From: Streptomyces caatingaensis
Lineage (GTDB): Bacteria; Actinomycetota; Actinomycetes; Streptomycetales; Streptomycetaceae
Reading direction: 5' to 3'
Assembly: GCF_001187435.1 (NCBI RefSeq)
Contig: NZ_LFXA01000009.1
Location: 496,001 to 560,000 of the forward strand
DNA length: 64,000 nucleotides
Shown: piece after piece, positions 56,723-64,000 of the stretch
How the letters are laid out: every line of letters starts with the position of its first letter
Numbering within the stretch: position 1 is the stretch's first letter
Notes under the pieces: generated by a model
Database searches by the model: none
Told to the model about the DNA's origin: nothing
Seen by the model: the letters and a program-made list of their open reading frames with translations, nothing else
Translations under genes and position numbers: made by a program

Positions 56723-56755
56723 GGGGCCCGGGAGGAGCGTCTCCTCCCGGGCCCC
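56723..56755. terminator. strong bidirectional terminator
   Basis: GGGGCCCGGGAGGAG (56723-56737) pairs perfectly with CTCCTCCCGGGCCCC (56741-56755): a 15-bp stem with a 3-nt loop, between the convergent dapC and the secreted-protein gene at 56786. Confidence 0.88.
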
Positions 56756-56785
56756 CGCAGGCCGGTCTGGTGGTGGACCGCCGGT

Positions 56786-57217
56786 TCAGCCGCCGAGGGA
56801 CGGCAGCGCCTTGGTGACGTTGCCGGCCGGCACGTTGCCGCCGCTCTTGGCCACGCCGTGCGCGGCGCCGCCGACCGCCTGGCCGGCCTGGCCCGCCAGC
56901 TGGCCGGTGGTCCGCTGGGTGGAGTCGAGGGCGCCCTTGCCGGTCTTGCCGGCGGTGTGCAGCGCCTGGCCGGTGGCGGGCAGCGCGGTGTGCACCACCT
57001 TGTTCCCGGCGTCCGTCGTCAGCGCGCCCGCCTGGTGGGAGACGGCGTCGACCTTGTTGCCCAGCTGCGCGCCGTCCGCCATGCTCACCGCGCCGAGGGC
57101 GTCGGGGGCCTTGAGGGCGTCCGCGTTGGCGGCGCCGGCGGCGCCGACGGAGGCGGCGGCGCCCGCCGCGACGAGCAGGGCGGCCTGGGCGATCCGACGC
57201 GTGAGGGGGAGGGACAT
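56786..57217 (-). CDS. small secreted hypothetical protein
   Basis: 143 residues. A Sec signal peptide (MSLPLTRRIAQAALLVAAGA, cleavage probably after GAANA, about 32) and a mature part rich in Ala, Gly, Thr and Gln with no cysteine (GALTTDAGNKVVHTALPATG; GQLAGQAGQAVGGAAHGVAK). No enzymatic motif. Many streptomycetes have such ATP-binding-unrelated small exported proteins near dapC; role unknown. ATG with GAAGGAG. Confidence 0.8.
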   Translation of the reverse strand: MSLPLTRRIAQAALLVAAGAAASVGAAGAANADALKAPDALGAVSMADGAQLGNKVDAVSHQAGALTTDAGNKVVHTALPATGQALHTAGKTGKGALDSTQRTTGQLAGQAGQAVGGAAHGVAKSGGNVPAGNVTKALPSLGG

Positions 57218-57516
57218 GTTGCTCCTTCGACGGAGGTGAAGTCGGTTGCTGTCCGGCGTGCGGACGCTGTGACTACCGCCCGAGCCCGAGGAAGGTTGCG
57301 GTGCGCCGACGTAAAGAGTTGGCAATGCGTCGCATGATCCGATCTATGAACAATCGGGTGAACCGGACCGGCCGTCAGGGGCCCGGAAAAGCCGACAACC
57401 CTTTGTTCATCAGGTACGCCGCGACGGCACGACGGGCCCGGCCGCCCCGCCTGCCCAGCGCGCATCCATGGCAACCTCCGTTTCCGGCGGATGCCCCCGA
57501 CGGGGGTGCGGTCGCA
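57218..57516. other. intergenic region, nothing recognised
   Basis: About 300 bp upstream of the secreted-protein gene. AT-richer than the surroundings around 57310-57410, as in a promoter region, but no gene and no clear hexamer pair. Confidence 0.5.
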
Positions 57517-58446
57517 CTACTGAGCGGTCGTGATCCGTACCTCGGACCGGCCCTCGTCCGCCGGGCCCGCGGCCTGCCGCCAGCCGTCCCGCGAGCGCGC
57601 CGCCGTCCACACCCGGCCGTCGAAGGAGACGCTCTCCACGCGTAGTTCGGCGGCGTGCGCCACCGCCCAGGAGGCCAGCTCCCAGCCGCGCCGCCGCGGC
57701 CCGTTGTCCGCCGCGGCGGTGGGCACCGGCCGCGGCGGGACGGCGACCGTGCGGGACGGGCCGCCCTTCGCCCCGCTCCGGCCGCCGCCGGACACCTCGG
57801 CGGCGGGCAGGGCGGACGGGCCGAAGTCCCGCCGCAGAGCGGCCCGTACCGCCGCCGGGTCCCCGGGCCTGCCGTCGCTCGGACTGGTCGAACAGCTGAA
57901 CGCGGCAGGTGTCCGCCCGCTCAGCGCCGCGGCGAGCAACGACGCTCCCGGCTCGTGCTTCGCGTACGCCTGCGGGAAGCCGCTGCGCTGCACCCGCTGG
58001 GCCGCGACCGTCAACGGCAGCCGCGAGTAGCCCGGCACCCGGACGAGGTGGTCGTAGAACGCGCCCGCCGCGTACACCGGATCGGTGATCTGCCGGGCGG
58101 TGCCCCAGCCCTGGGTCGGGCGCTGCTGGAACAGCCCCAGCGAATCGCGGTCGCCGTGATGGATGTTGCGCAGCCCGGACTCCTGCATGGCGGTGGCCAG
58201 CGCGATGGTCACGGCCCGCTCCGGCAGCCCCCGCGAGGTGCCCACGGCCGTGATCGTCGAGGCGTTCCCCGCCTGTTCGGGATCGAGCGAGTACGACTCC
58301 CCGTCCGCGCGCACCGTGCACCGCGGGGCTCCCGGGCCGCCCGTGAGGAACTGCGCGACCAGATAGCCGGTCAGCGCCAGCAGGACGGCACAGGCGGCCC
58401 CGACGCGCAGCAGCCGCCCGTGACGGGCGGGGAAGATCGGGGACAT
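57517..58446 (-). CDS. membrane-anchored lysozyme-like protein
   Basis: 309 residues. One N-terminal transmembrane helix (about 13-33, LLRVGAACAVLLALTGYLVA). The extracytoplasmic domain contains ALATAMQESGLRNIHHGDRD followed by SLGLFQQRPTQGWG, which matches lysozyme/lytic-transglycosylase-like domains (catalytic Glu in QESG). A Gly/Pro-rich linker and a C-terminal domain of about 75 residues follow. Some databases call relatives heavy-metal transporters, for which I see no basis. Probably acts on peptidoglycan. No Shine-Dalgarno; TAACGT at -12 to -7 suggests leaderless mRNA. Confidence 0.78.
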   Translation of the reverse strand: MSPIFPARHGRLLRVGAACAVLLALTGYLVAQFLTGGPGAPRCTVRADGESYSLDPEQAGNASTITAVGTSRGLPERAVTIALATAMQESGLRNIHHGDRDSLGLFQQRPTQGWGTARQITDPVYAAGAFYDHLVRVPGYSRLPLTVAAQRVQRSGFPQAYAKHEPGASLLAAALSGRTPAAFSCSTSPSDGRPGDPAAVRAALRRDFGPSALPAAEVSGGGRSGAKGGPSRTVAVPPRPVPTAAADNGPRRRGWELASWAVAHAAELRVESVSFDGRVWTAARSRDGWRQAAGPADEGRSEVRITTAQ

Positions 58447-58452
58447 GCGCCC

Positions 58453-58458
58453 ACGTTA
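58453..58458 (-). promoter_or_regulatory. -10 element, leaderless lysozyme-like gene
   Basis: TAACGT on the minus strand, 6 nt before the ATG at 58446, with no ribosome binding site. Confidence 0.45.
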
Positions 58459-58546
58459 CTTGACGGGGCGGACGGTCCGCCGTTCCCGGACCGGGCGCGG
58501 TTCCGGGCCCGTCACGAGGACGGGCCGGGGTGTCCGGGGCAGGGGT

Positions 58547-58552
58547 TAGAGT
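58547..58552 (+). promoter_or_regulatory. -10 element, leaderless dapE transcript
   Basis: TAGAGT, a perfect Streptomyces-type -10 hexamer, lies 7 nt before the dapE ATG, and no Shine-Dalgarno is present. Confidence 0.55.
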
Positions 58553-58559
58553 CGCCTGT

Positions 58560-59639
58560 ATGGAGCACGCCGCACTCGATCTGTCCCTCGACTCCGCCGC
58601 TCTGACCGCGCGACTGGTCGACATCCCCTCGGTCAGCGGGACGGAGGGCCCGCTCGCCGACGCGATCGAGCAGGCGCTGCGGAAGCTTCCGCACCTGACC
58701 GTGGACCGCCACGGCAACAACGTCGTCGCCCGCACGCACCTGGGCCGCGCCGAGCGCGTCGTCCTCGCGGGGCACATCGACACCGTGCCCATCGCGGACA
58801 ACGTCCCGTCCCGGCTGGACGACGAGGGCGTGCTGTGGGGCTGCGGCACCAGCGACATGAAGTCCGGCGTCGCCGTGCAGCTGCGCATCGCCGCGACCGT
58901 CCCGTCCCCCAACCGCGACCTCACCTTCGTCTTCTACGACAACGAGGAGGTCGCCGCCGACCTCAACGGCCTCGGGCACATCGCGCGGACCCACCCCGAC
59001 TGGCTGGCGGGCGACTTCGCCGTCCTGCTCGAACCCACCGACGGCGAGGTCGAGGGCGGCTGCCAGGGCACCCTGCGGGTGATCCTCCGGACCGAGGGCG
59101 AGCGCGCGCACTCCGCCCGCGGCTGGATGGGGTCCAACGCCATCCACGCCGCCGCGCCGATCCTCGCCCGGCTCGCCGCCTACGAGCCCCGACGGCCCGT
59201 CATCGACGGCCTGGAGTACCGCGAGGGGCTCAACGCGGTGCGCGTCTCCGGCGGGGTGGCGGGCAACGTCGTGCCCGACGAGTGCGCCGTGACGGTGAAC
59301 TTCCGCTACGCGCCGGACCGTACGCCGGAGGAGGCGCTCGCGCACGTCCGCGAGGTCTTCGAGGGCTGCGGCGTCGCCGAGATGATCGTGGACGACCACT
59401 CGCCCGGCGCGCTGCCCGGCCTCTCCCACCCGGCCGCGGCGGCGTTCATGGCGGCCGTCGGCGGCACCGCCCGGCCCAAGTTCGGCTGGACGGACGTCTC
59501 GCGCTTCAGCGCGCTCGGCGTGCCGGCGGTCAACTACGGCCCCGGAGACCCCCTCTACGCCCACAAGCGGGACGAGCATGTGATCGCCTCGCGGATCCCG
59601 CACTGCGAGGAGCGGCTGCGCGCCTGGCTCACGGCGTGA
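58560..59639 (+). CDS. dapE: succinyl-diaminopimelate desuccinylase
   Basis: 359 residues, M20 metallopeptidase family. Hydrolyses N-succinyl-LL-diaminopimelate to LL-DAP and succinate, the step after DapC. Metal and catalytic residues visible in AGHIDTVP, WGCGTSDMKSG (bridging Asp), DNEEVAAD (catalytic Glu-Glu) and the C-terminal HKRDEHV. The dimerisation domain is at about 165-280. An in-frame upstream GTG at 58530 is less likely given the -10 element. Confidence 0.94.
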   Translation: MEHAALDLSLDSAALTARLVDIPSVSGTEGPLADAIEQALRKLPHLTVDRHGNNVVARTHLGRAERVVLAGHIDTVPIADNVPSRLDDEGVLWGCGTSDMKSGVAVQLRIAATVPSPNRDLTFVFYDNEEVAADLNGLGHIARTHPDWLAGDFAVLLEPTDGEVEGGCQGTLRVILRTEGERAHSARGWMGSNAIHAAAPILARLAAYEPRRPVIDGLEYREGLNAVRVSGGVAGNVVPDECAVTVNFRYAPDRTPEEALAHVREVFEGCGVAEMIVDDHSPGALPGLSHPAAAAFMAAVGGTARPKFGWTDVSRFSALGVPAVNYGPGDPLYAHKRDEHVIASRIPHCEERLRAWLTA

Positions 59640-59699
59640 TCGCCCGCAGCGTGGGCAGCCTACGCTGAACTGCACCAACGGCAGCGGAGGGAGCACGGA

Positions 59700-60446
59700 A
59701 TGGTCAATTCCGAAGGGGCGCGCAGGCGGGAGCAGCGCCGGGGTCCGGTCCTGCGGCGGCACGGCCAGATGCAGCAGGGCACCACGGACCAGCACCTGTT
59801 GGACACCCGGGGCACGGCGGACTGGGTGCACGAGGATCCGTTCCGGGTGCTGCGCATCCAGTCCGAGTTCGTCGAGGGCTTCGGCGCGCTCGCCGAACTA
59901 CCGCCCGCCATCAGCGTCTTCGGCTCCGCCCGCACCCGGCGCGACAGCCCCGAGTACGAGGCCGCCGTCGCGATCGGGCGCGGCCTCGTCGAGGCGGGCT
60001 TCGCGGTCATCACCGGCGGCGGCCCCGGCGCCATGGAGGCCGCCAACAAGGGCGCCATGGAGGCCGGCGGCGTCTCCGTCGGCCTCGGCATCGAGCTGCC
60101 CTTCGAGCAGGGCATCAACCCCTATGTGAACCTCGGGGTGGACTTCCGCTACTTCTTCGTCCGCAAGACGATGTTCGTGAAGTACGCGAGCGGTTTCGTG
60201 GTGCTGCCCGGCGGACTGGGCACGCTGGACGAGCTGTTCGAGGCGCTCACCCTGGTGCAGACCAAGAAGGTGACGCGGTTCCCCATCGTCCTCTTCGGCT
60301 CCGCCTACTGGGGCGGGCTCGTGAGCTGGATCGAGGAGACCCTGGTGGCCCAGGGCAAGGTCAGCGCCCACGACCTCCAGCTCTTCCACCTCACGGACGA
60401 CGTGGAGGAGGCGATCGGCCTGGTGACGAAGGAGGCGGGGGCCTGA
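59700..60446 (+). CDS. LOG-family (TIGR00730) Rossmann-fold nucleosidase-like protein
   Basis: 248 residues. Lysine decarboxylase-like/LOG fold: VFGSARTRRD, ITGGGPGAMEAANKGAMEAG, and PGGLGTLDELFEALT, the substrate loop. LOG enzymes release cytokinin-type bases from nucleoside monophosphates; actinobacterial members such as Rv1205 have that activity in M. tuberculosis. Shine-Dalgarno GGAGGGAG. A TACGCT hexamer at 59661-59666 is a probable -10, giving a leader of about 30 nt. Same neighbourhood as Rv1205 (dapE before, folP2 after). Confidence 0.9.
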   Translation: MVNSEGARRREQRRGPVLRRHGQMQQGTTDQHLLDTRGTADWVHEDPFRVLRIQSEFVEGFGALAELPPAISVFGSARTRRDSPEYEAAVAIGRGLVEAGFAVITGGGPGAMEAANKGAMEAGGVSVGLGIELPFEQGINPYVNLGVDFRYFFVRKTMFVKYASGFVVLPGGLGTLDELFEALTLVQTKKVTRFPIVLFGSAYWGGLVSWIEETLVAQGKVSAHDLQLFHLTDDVEEAIGLVTKEAGA

Positions 60447-60477
60447 CGGGCCCTCGCGCCGGCCGCGTGCCCGGGGG

Positions 60478-61338
60478 TCAGGCCAGGCCCCTCCGGGCCA
60501 CCGCGGGCGGGCGGTGGCCGGCGATGGACGCCACCATGTCCAGCACCTGCCTGGTCTCGGCGACCTCGTGGACGCGGTAGACCCGGGCGCCGAGCCAGGC
60601 CGAGACCGCCGTCGTCGCCAGGGTGCCGATGAGGCGCTCCTTGACCGGCCGGTCCAGCGTCTCGCCCACGAAGTCCTTGTTCGACAGGGAGACGAGGACG
60701 GGCCAGCCCGTGGCGGTCATCTCGTCCAGGCGCCGGGTCGCCTCCAGGGAGTGGCGGGTGTTCTTCCCGAAGTCGTGGCCCGGGTCGATCATGATGCCGT
60801 CGCGGCGCACGCCGAGGGCCACGGCCCGCTCGGCCAGGCCCAGGGTGACCCGCAGGACGTCGGCCATCACGTCCTCGTACTCCGTCCGGTGCGGCCGGGT
60901 GCGCGGCTCGACGCCGCCCGCGTGGGTGCAGACCAGGCCCGCCCCGTACCGCGCGGCGACCTCGGCCAGCCGGGGATCGACGCCGCCCCACGCGTCGTTG
61001 AGCAGGTCCGCGCCCGCCTCGCACACGGCCTCGCCGACCTCGTGCCGCCAGGTGTCCACGCTGATCACCACGTCCGGGTGGCGGCGGCGCACCTCCGCGA
61101 CGAAGCCGACGGTCCGCCGCGCCTCCTCCTCGGCCGTGACCTCGTCGCCGGGGCCGGCCTTCACACCGCCGATGTCGATGATCGCGGCGCCCTCGGCGAC
61201 GGCCTGCTCGACGCGGGCCAGCGCCGGTTCGTCCTGGAAGGTGGCGCCCCGGTCGTAGAAGGAGTCCGGCGTCCGGTTCACGATCGCCATGATCACCGGT
61301 TCGTGAGCGTCGAACTCGCGTCGTCCCAGCCGCAGCAT
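60478..61338 (-). CDS. folP2: dihydropteroate synthase-like protein (FolP2 type)
   Basis: 286 residues, TIM barrel of the pterin-binding family. The start resembles DHPS (AIVNRTPDSFYDRGATF), but the canonical pABA/sulfonamide loop DIGGESTRPG is replaced by DIGGVKAGPG, and other parts (NDAWGGVDP, HDFGKNTRHSLE, VLVSLSNKDFVGETL) match mycobacterial FolP2 (Rv1207) as I recall it. FolP2 did not replace DHPS activity in published tests of the leprosy bacillus, so the enzyme may have another role. I start at ATG 61338 with GGGAG 8 nt upstream; GTG 61347 has its purine tract directly adjacent. Divergent from the DivIVA-like gene. Confidence 0.85.
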   Translation of the reverse strand: MLRLGRREFDAHEPVIMAIVNRTPDSFYDRGATFQDEPALARVEQAVAEGAAIIDIGGVKAGPGDEVTAEEEARRTVGFVAEVRRRHPDVVISVDTWRHEVGEAVCEAGADLLNDAWGGVDPRLAEVAARYGAGLVCTHAGGVEPRTRPHRTEYEDVMADVLRVTLGLAERAVALGVRRDGIMIDPGHDFGKNTRHSLEATRRLDEMTATGWPVLVSLSNKDFVGETLDRPVKERLIGTLATTAVSAWLGARVYRVHEVAETRQVLDMVASIAGHRPPAVARRGLA

Positions 61339-61461
61339 TTCCCGCACTCCCTCTCCGTGGTCAGCAGTGACCTTAACCGTCAGTGGGTCGTGGCACGATC
61401 GGGGTGGACGGATCGGATGCCATCGGACGCCGTCGGATGGCGGGGAACTGTGGGGAGCACC

Positions 61462-61815
61462 GTGTTCTGGTTCTTGCTCATCGCGCTGGTCGTGGTGGTG
61501 GCCGCGGTCACGCTCGCGGTGCTGGGCGGCAGGGGCGGCGTGCTGCCCGAGGCGGAGCCCGACCGGGTCGCCTGGCCGTTGCCCGCCGGGCGCCCGCTCG
61601 GCCGCGCCGACCTGGAGGCCCTGCGGCTGCCCGTCGCGCCGCGCGGCTACCGGATGGCGGAGACGGACGACGTGCTCGACCGGCTGGCGGCGGAGCTCGC
61701 CGAGCGGGACGCGCGGATCGCGGAGCTGGAGGCCGCGCTCGCCGGGGCGCGGGCGGCCGCGGCGAGCGCGCCGGACGCCGCCGCCCCGGAGGACGACGAG
61801 GGGAGGCGGCCGTGA
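61462..61815 (+). CDS. DivIVA-domain-like membrane protein
   Basis: 117 residues. N-terminal transmembrane helix (about 2-22, FWFLLIALVVVVAAVTLAVL), then LGRADLEALRLPVAPRGYRM with AETDDVLDRLAAELAERDAR, the DivIVA-like segment, and an Ala/Glu-rich coiled coil. Corresponds in position to Rv1209. GTG start with GGGGAG 6 nt upstream; an in-frame ATG at 61418 lacks a Shine-Dalgarno. ATG/GTGA-type overlap with tagA. Confidence 0.85.
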   Translation: MFWFLLIALVVVVAAVTLAVLGGRGGVLPEAEPDRVAWPLPAGRPLGRADLEALRLPVAPRGYRMAETDDVLDRLAAELAERDARIAELEAALAGARAAAASAPDAAAPEDDEGRRP

Positions 61816-62411
61816 GCGGCGGCGTCGTCCTCGGGCCGGACGGGCTGGCGCGCTGTCCCTGGGGGCTGGAGGCGGAGTCCATGGCGGACTACCGCGCGTA
61901 CCACGACACGGAGTGGGGCGTCCCCGTCCGCGGGGACGACGCGCTCTTCGAGCGGATATGCCTGGAGGCGTTCCAGTCCGGGCTGTCCTGGCTGACGATC
62001 CTGCGCCGCCGCGAGGGGTTCCGGGCCGCGTTCGCCGGCTTCTCCATCGCCGAGGTCGCCGCCTTCACGGCGGCGGACGAGGAGCGGCTGCTCGCCGACC
62101 CCCGGATCATCCGCAACCGCGCCAAGATCGCGGCCGCGCTCGCCAACGCGAGGGTCGCCGCCGCCTGGGGGCCCGGGGAGCTGACCTCGCTCGTGTGGTC
62201 CTTCGCCCCCGCGGGCGGGGCGGGGCGGCGCGCTCCGCGCACGGCGGCGGACGTGCCGGCGCTGACGCCGGAGTCGACGGCCCTGGCGAAGGAGCTGAAG
62301 CGGCGGGGCTTCCGGTTCGTCGGGCCGACGACGGCGTATGCGCTGATGCAGGCCTGCGGGCTGGTGAACGACCACTTGGCCGGGTGCCACGTGCGGGCCG
62401 GGGGCCGGTGA
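61812..62411 (+). CDS. tagA: DNA-3-methyladenine glycosylase I
   Basis: 199 residues, base-excision repair enzyme removing 3-methyladenine. Family signature RCPWGLEAE, YHDTEWGVPVRGDDALFERI (catalytic Glu in EWG), and the C-terminal FVGPTTAYALMQACGLVNDH with LAGCH (zinc ligands). GTG start overlaps the preceding stop, so it is co-translated. Same position as Rv1210. Confidence 0.94.
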   Translation: MSGGVVLGPDGLARCPWGLEAESMADYRAYHDTEWGVPVRGDDALFERICLEAFQSGLSWLTILRRREGFRAAFAGFSIAEVAAFTAADEERLLADPRIIRNRAKIAAALANARVAAAWGPGELTSLVWSFAPAGGAGRRAPRTAADVPALTPESTALAKELKRRGFRFVGPTTAYALMQACGLVNDHLAGCHVRAGGR

Positions 62412-62438
62412 GGGAGAGCCGGTGAGGGAGAGAAGGAG

Positions 62439-63239
62439 TCAGCGCCCGGCGAAGGTGGGGCGCTCCTTCCTCAGGAACGACTCCACGGCCGCGCCGTGGT
62501 CCTCCGACGCCCCCGCCACCGCCTGCAGTTCCTCCTCCGTCCCGAGGGTCTCGCGCAGCGACCGCTCCGCCCCGTACGCCAGGGCCTTCTTCATGGCCGC
62601 GTAGGCCACGGTCGGGCCGGAGGCCAGCCGGCGGGCGAGGGCCGCGGCCGTCGCGGCCAGCTCGGCGGCGGGCACGACCTTGTTCGCGATGCCCAGCTCC
62701 AGGGCCTCCTCGGCGGAGACGTTGCGGGGGAAGAGCAGCAGGTCCGCCGCCCGGCCGTGGCCGACGAGCCGGGGGAGCGTCCAGGAGACGCCGGAGTCGC
62801 CGGCGAGCGCCACCCCGGCGAACGCCGTGTTGAACGCCGCCGTGTCGGCGACGACCCGGTAGTCCGCCGCGAAGGCGAAGCCCGCGCCCGCGCCCGCCGC
62901 GGCGCCGTTCACCGCCGCGACCACCGGCTTGGGCATCTCCGCGATGGCCAGGACGATGGGGGAGTAGTGGTCCCGGACCGTGTCCCAGGTCCGGTTCGTC
63001 CCGCGCTCGCGGTCGGCGGCCAGGGCGGCGGTGTGCTCCTTGAGGTCCTGCCCGACGCAGAAGGCCCGGCCCGTGCCGGTGAGCAGGACGGCGCGCACGG
63101 CCCGGTCCTCCGCCGCGCTCCGCAGCGCGTCGAGGAGGGCGGCCTTCGTCCCCGTGTCCAGCGCGTTCATGGCGTCGGGCCGGTTCAGGGTGATCGTCGC
63201 GAGCCCGTCGCTCACCTCGTACAGCACGGTGTCCGCCAT
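62439..63239 (-). CDS. enoyl-CoA hydratase/isomerase family protein
   Basis: 266 residues, crotonase fold. Oxyanion-hole sequences AFCVGQDLKE and NGAAAGAGAGFAFAADYRVV are intact. One of the usual catalytic acids is replaced around AGVALAGDSGVSWTLPRLVG, where an Asp is present, which is more like PaaG-type isomerases than classical hydratases. Substrate unknown. Single-gene unit, convergent with tagA. ATG start with GGGAGGA. Confidence 0.88.
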   Translation of the reverse strand: MADTVLYEVSDGLATITLNRPDAMNALDTGTKAALLDALRSAAEDRAVRAVLLTGTGRAFCVGQDLKEHTAALAADRERGTNRTWDTVRDHYSPIVLAIAEMPKPVVAAVNGAAAGAGAGFAFAADYRVVADTAAFNTAFAGVALAGDSGVSWTLPRLVGHGRAADLLLFPRNVSAEEALELGIANKVVPAAELAATAAALARRLASGPTVAYAAMKKALAYGAERSLRETLGTEEELQAVAGASEDHGAAVESFLRKERPTFAGR

Positions 63240-63548
63240 GGTGCGTCCTCCCTCGGTCGGCTGCGGTCAGCGGCCAGCTTGCCGCAGATCTCCGGCGGGC
63301 GGCATGTGACCTGCGTCAAAGAATCGGCCGTCCGTACGGCTAAGGCGTTGGTGGGCAACTGCGGAGCAATCCCCGAATTGGGTGGTTTTGCCGGAGCGTG
63401 TTGCCGAAGGGATGCCGACCGATGTTGGTCATTGGGTCGCGCGATGCGGGATAATGGCCTGGAAGCAATGTGTTCGATGCCGGTGACACGTGCCCTTCGA
63501 GAGGGGTTGTCGGCTGACGATGAGCTGGTTTCAGGAAGGGGAACGAGC
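63240..63548. other. intergenic region with probable DUF3117 promoter
   Basis: 309 bp, no gene. AT-richer than its neighbours. Contains the candidate promoter listed below; the enoyl-CoA hydratase promoter must lie near 63245-63330. Confidence 0.55.
63424..63454 (+). promoter_or_regulatory. candidate promoter of the DUF3117 gene
   Basis: GATAAT at 63449-63454 is a 5/6 match to the -10 consensus. The upstream partner TGGTCA (63425-63430 region) is spaced 18-19 nt away. The predicted mRNA leader is about 90 nt. Confidence 0.35.
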
Positions 63549-63716
63549 ATGGCGGCCATGAAGCCGCGGACGGGCGACGGCCCGCTCGAGGTGACCAAGG
63601 AGGGGCGGGGCATCGTCATGCGGGTTCCGCTCGAGGGCGGCGGTCGTCTCGTCGTCGAGCTGACCCCGGACGAGGCGGCGGCTCTCGCCGACGCCCTGAA
63701 GAACGTCGTCGTCTGA
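63549..63716 (+). CDS. DUF3117 small conserved protein
   Basis: 55 residues: MAAMKPRTGDGPLEVTKEGR, then GIVMRVPLEGGGRLVVELTP and DEAAALADALKNVV. A highly conserved actinobacterial family (Rv1211 in M. tuberculosis) of unknown function; the predicted fold is a small beta-sheet with a C-terminal helix. It follows tagA in both genomes, apart from the inserted hydratase here. Shine-Dalgarno AGGAAGGGG 7 nt upstream of the ATG. Confidence 0.92.
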   Translation: MAAMKPRTGDGPLEVTKEGRGIVMRVPLEGGGRLVVELTPDEAAALADALKNVVV

Positions 63717-63762
63717 CGCATGAGACACGGACCGGTCCACGGTCCTTCGCCGGGTTTTCCTC

Positions 63763-63805
63763 TTGCCCCGGTGGCCGGTCACGGCCGCCGGGGCAAGACG
63801 TTTTC
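63763..63805 (+). terminator. DUF3117 gene terminator
   Basis: CTTGCCCCGGTGGCC (63763-63777) pairs with GGCCGCCGGGGCAAG (63784-63798): 15 pairs including one G-T wobble, 6-nt loop, followed by ACGTTTT. Confidence 0.88.
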
Positions 63806-63877
63806 CGGCCGTTCCGGCCCGGGCGGGTGGCCGGATCCGCCCCCCGCCCCGGCGTCCGCCACGCCCCCGCGCCCCGG

Positions 63878-64000
63878 TCAGCCGCTGCGCCGTGCCGCGC
63901 ACAGCAGCCCGTCGCCCACCGGCAGCAGGGACGGCACCAGGACCGTCGACTCCCGTACGGCCCGCAGCAGTTCGCGCAGCCGCAGCACCTCGGCGGGCTG
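63878..64000 (-). CDS. O-methyltransferase, C-terminal end (partial)
   Basis: The window ends inside this gene; only the last 40 residues are visible. The sequence LRELLRAVRESTVLVPSLLP followed by VGDGLLCAARRSG matches the end of class I SAM-dependent O-methyltransferases (strand 7 with the product-release loop). The stop is the complement of 63878-63880. Nothing else can be said of it. Confidence 0.7.
   Translation of the reverse strand, partial: QPAEVLRLRELLRAVRESTVLVPSLLPVGDGLLCAARRSG

Noticed and set aside
57517..58446. Heavy-metal transporter
   Set aside because: There is only one N-terminal transmembrane helix and the domain has lysozyme-like QESG...LFQQRP motifs.

Overview
The window is chromosomal DNA of a Streptomyces-type actinomycete. 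Coding DNA is very GC-rich with GC-biased third positions, GTG and TTG starts are common, and gene families include a SpoIIE/RsbW-type switch, MshB (mycothiol), BldK-type oligopeptide importers and multi-gene operons. Gene order also matches a conserved actinobacterial core. The run LpqW-like lipoprotein, typA, mshB plus a small membrane gene, fdx-dapC, dapE, LOG protein, folP2-like, DivIVA-like protein, tagA, DUF3117 follows the M. tuberculosis Rv1165-Rv1211 neighbourhood as I recall it.

Layout: 213-7946 holds an APC permease, a small SPOR-like protein, an anti-sigma-type ATPase, a PAS/GAF/PP2C/HATPase phosphatase and, convergent to it, a TPM-domain membrane protein. 8001-11927 (minus) is a three-subunit succinate dehydrogenase of the Sdh1 type with a small upstream gene. 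12273-16592 is an orphan SBP-fold lipoprotein (LpqW-like) and typA. 16989-22829 is oligopeptide ABC importer 1. 23066-27532 (minus) is a compact class I lanthipeptide locus lanA-lanB-lanC; its 55-residue precursor gene is short and easily missed. 27860-33480 is importer 2, a paralogue of importer 1. 33576-35155 is an ECF sigma/anti-sigma-like pair. 35181-36139 is a pair of small DUF6232-like genes. 36193-42144 (minus) is importer 3, whose gene order matches bldKABCDE, followed by an S9 prolyl-oligopeptidase-family peptidase. 44761-49461 holds a small membrane protein, mshB, a DUF6113-like protein and a huge Pro/Gly-rich membrane protein with a peptidoglycan-binding-like region. 49648-53177 is an ABC exporter with a DesK/DesR-like two-component system. 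53217-64000 is the conserved core segment (SirB1-like, GNAT, ferredoxin, dapC, secreted proteins, dapE, LOG, folP2-like, DivIVA-like, tagA, enoyl-CoA hydratase, DUF3117, end of an O-methyltransferase).

Working together: the most distinctive region is 16989-42144. Three complete oligopeptide importers surround a lanthipeptide locus that has no exporter, leader protease or LanD of its own. Importers 1 and 2 share near-identical DNA tracts in their ATPase genes. Lysine/diaminopimelate genes (dapC, dapE), mycothiol synthesis and translation (typA) are housekeeping. Several genes (S9 peptidase, mshB, ABC ATPase, response regulator, lysozyme-like protein, dapE) lack a Shine-Dalgarno sequence and have a -10-like hexamer 6-7 nt before the start codon, which suggests leaderless mRNAs. 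I found no tRNA, rRNA, CRISPR array, insertion sequence or replication origin.
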